DNA of 5,642 nucleotides from Deltaproteobacteria bacterium (lineage in GTDB: Bacteria > Myxococcota_A > UBA9160 > SZUA-336): positions 1 through 5,642 of the forward strand of contig DAOUZG010000140.1 of the NCBI GenBank assembly GCA_030665705.1, read 5' to 3'. Of the stretch, positions 5,593-5,642 are shown in pieces. The notes under the pieces were generated by a model. The model had not been told where the DNA came from, searched no databases, and worked only from the letters and a program-made list of their open reading frames with translations. The position numbers and the translations under genes are program-made. How positions within the stretch are numbered: the first letter of the stretch is position 1; every line of letters begins with the position of its first letter.

Positions 5593-5642
5593 TAGACGGC
5601 CCGCGCCACCCGCACTTCGTTCAGGCCTTCGGCCTTCACTGC
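5592..5642 (-). CDS. C-terminal fragment of an unidentified protein
   Basis: The last 51 nt of the window read on the minus strand as 16 codons followed by TAG at 5592-5594. The peptide is AVKAEGLNEVRVARAV, which looks like normal protein sequence, with 13 of 16 codons ending in G or C. The hairpins immediately downstream fit a gene end. The opposite strand gives a Thr/Arg/Ser/Pro-rich peptide typical of an antisense frame. The rest of the gene is outside the window and the fragment is too short to identify. Confidence 0.4.
   Translation of the reverse strand, partial: AVKAEGLNEVRVARAV

Overview
The window is high-GC bacterial chromosome (roughly two thirds G+C by eye). It is densely packed with ordinary genes on both strands and has no mobile element, CRISPR array, tRNA or rRNA that I can recognise. 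An N-end-rule aminoacyl transferase (Aat), an FAD glycine-oxidase-like enzyme and an acyl-CoA carboxylase carboxyltransferase together suggest a free-living Gram-negative heterotroph, such as a proteobacterial, myxobacterial or related lineage. The sequence alone does not fix the taxon.

Layout, left to right. (1) Positions 1-1558 hold a compact leftward gene set, read 5'->3' on the minus strand as a 136-aa two-CBS-domain protein, then after 21 nt a 161-aa membrane-anchored or exported protein of unknown function, then after 52 nt an alpha/beta hydrolase that runs off the left edge. (2) Positions 1559-1843 are a 285-nt divergent intergenic region that should carry the control signals for that set and for the rightward thiO-like gene. 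(3) Positions 1844-2950 (+) encode the ThiO/glycine-oxidase-like flavoenzyme, with its FAD-binding motif and substrate-binding residues intact. (4) Positions 2940-4520 (-) encode a 526-aa acyl-CoA carboxylase carboxyltransferase, convergent with thiO and overlapping it by 11 bp at the stop codons. (5) Positions 4521-4831 are a gene-free stretch of 311 nt with several GC-rich inverted repeats and probably the 5' region of the carboxyltransferase gene. (6) Positions 4832-5500 (-) encode Aat, from a GTG start. (7) The right edge (5501-5642) has two inverted repeats and what looks like the last 16 codons of another leftward gene.

The genes do not form one obvious pathway. ThiO usually serves thiamine thiazole synthesis, but no other thi gene is visible. 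The carboxyltransferase needs a biotin carboxylase/biotin carrier partner that is not in the window. Aat tags proteins for ClpS/ClpAP degradation, and neither partner is visible. The leftward CBS-unknown-hydrolase set is the most plausible operon.

I found no convincing undescribed system. The items most worth a second look are the unknown 161-aa protein in the CBS/hydrolase set, the carboxyltransferase with a non-standard N-terminal substrate motif, the loop insertion in Aat, and the repeated short inverted motifs upstream of the carboxyltransferase.
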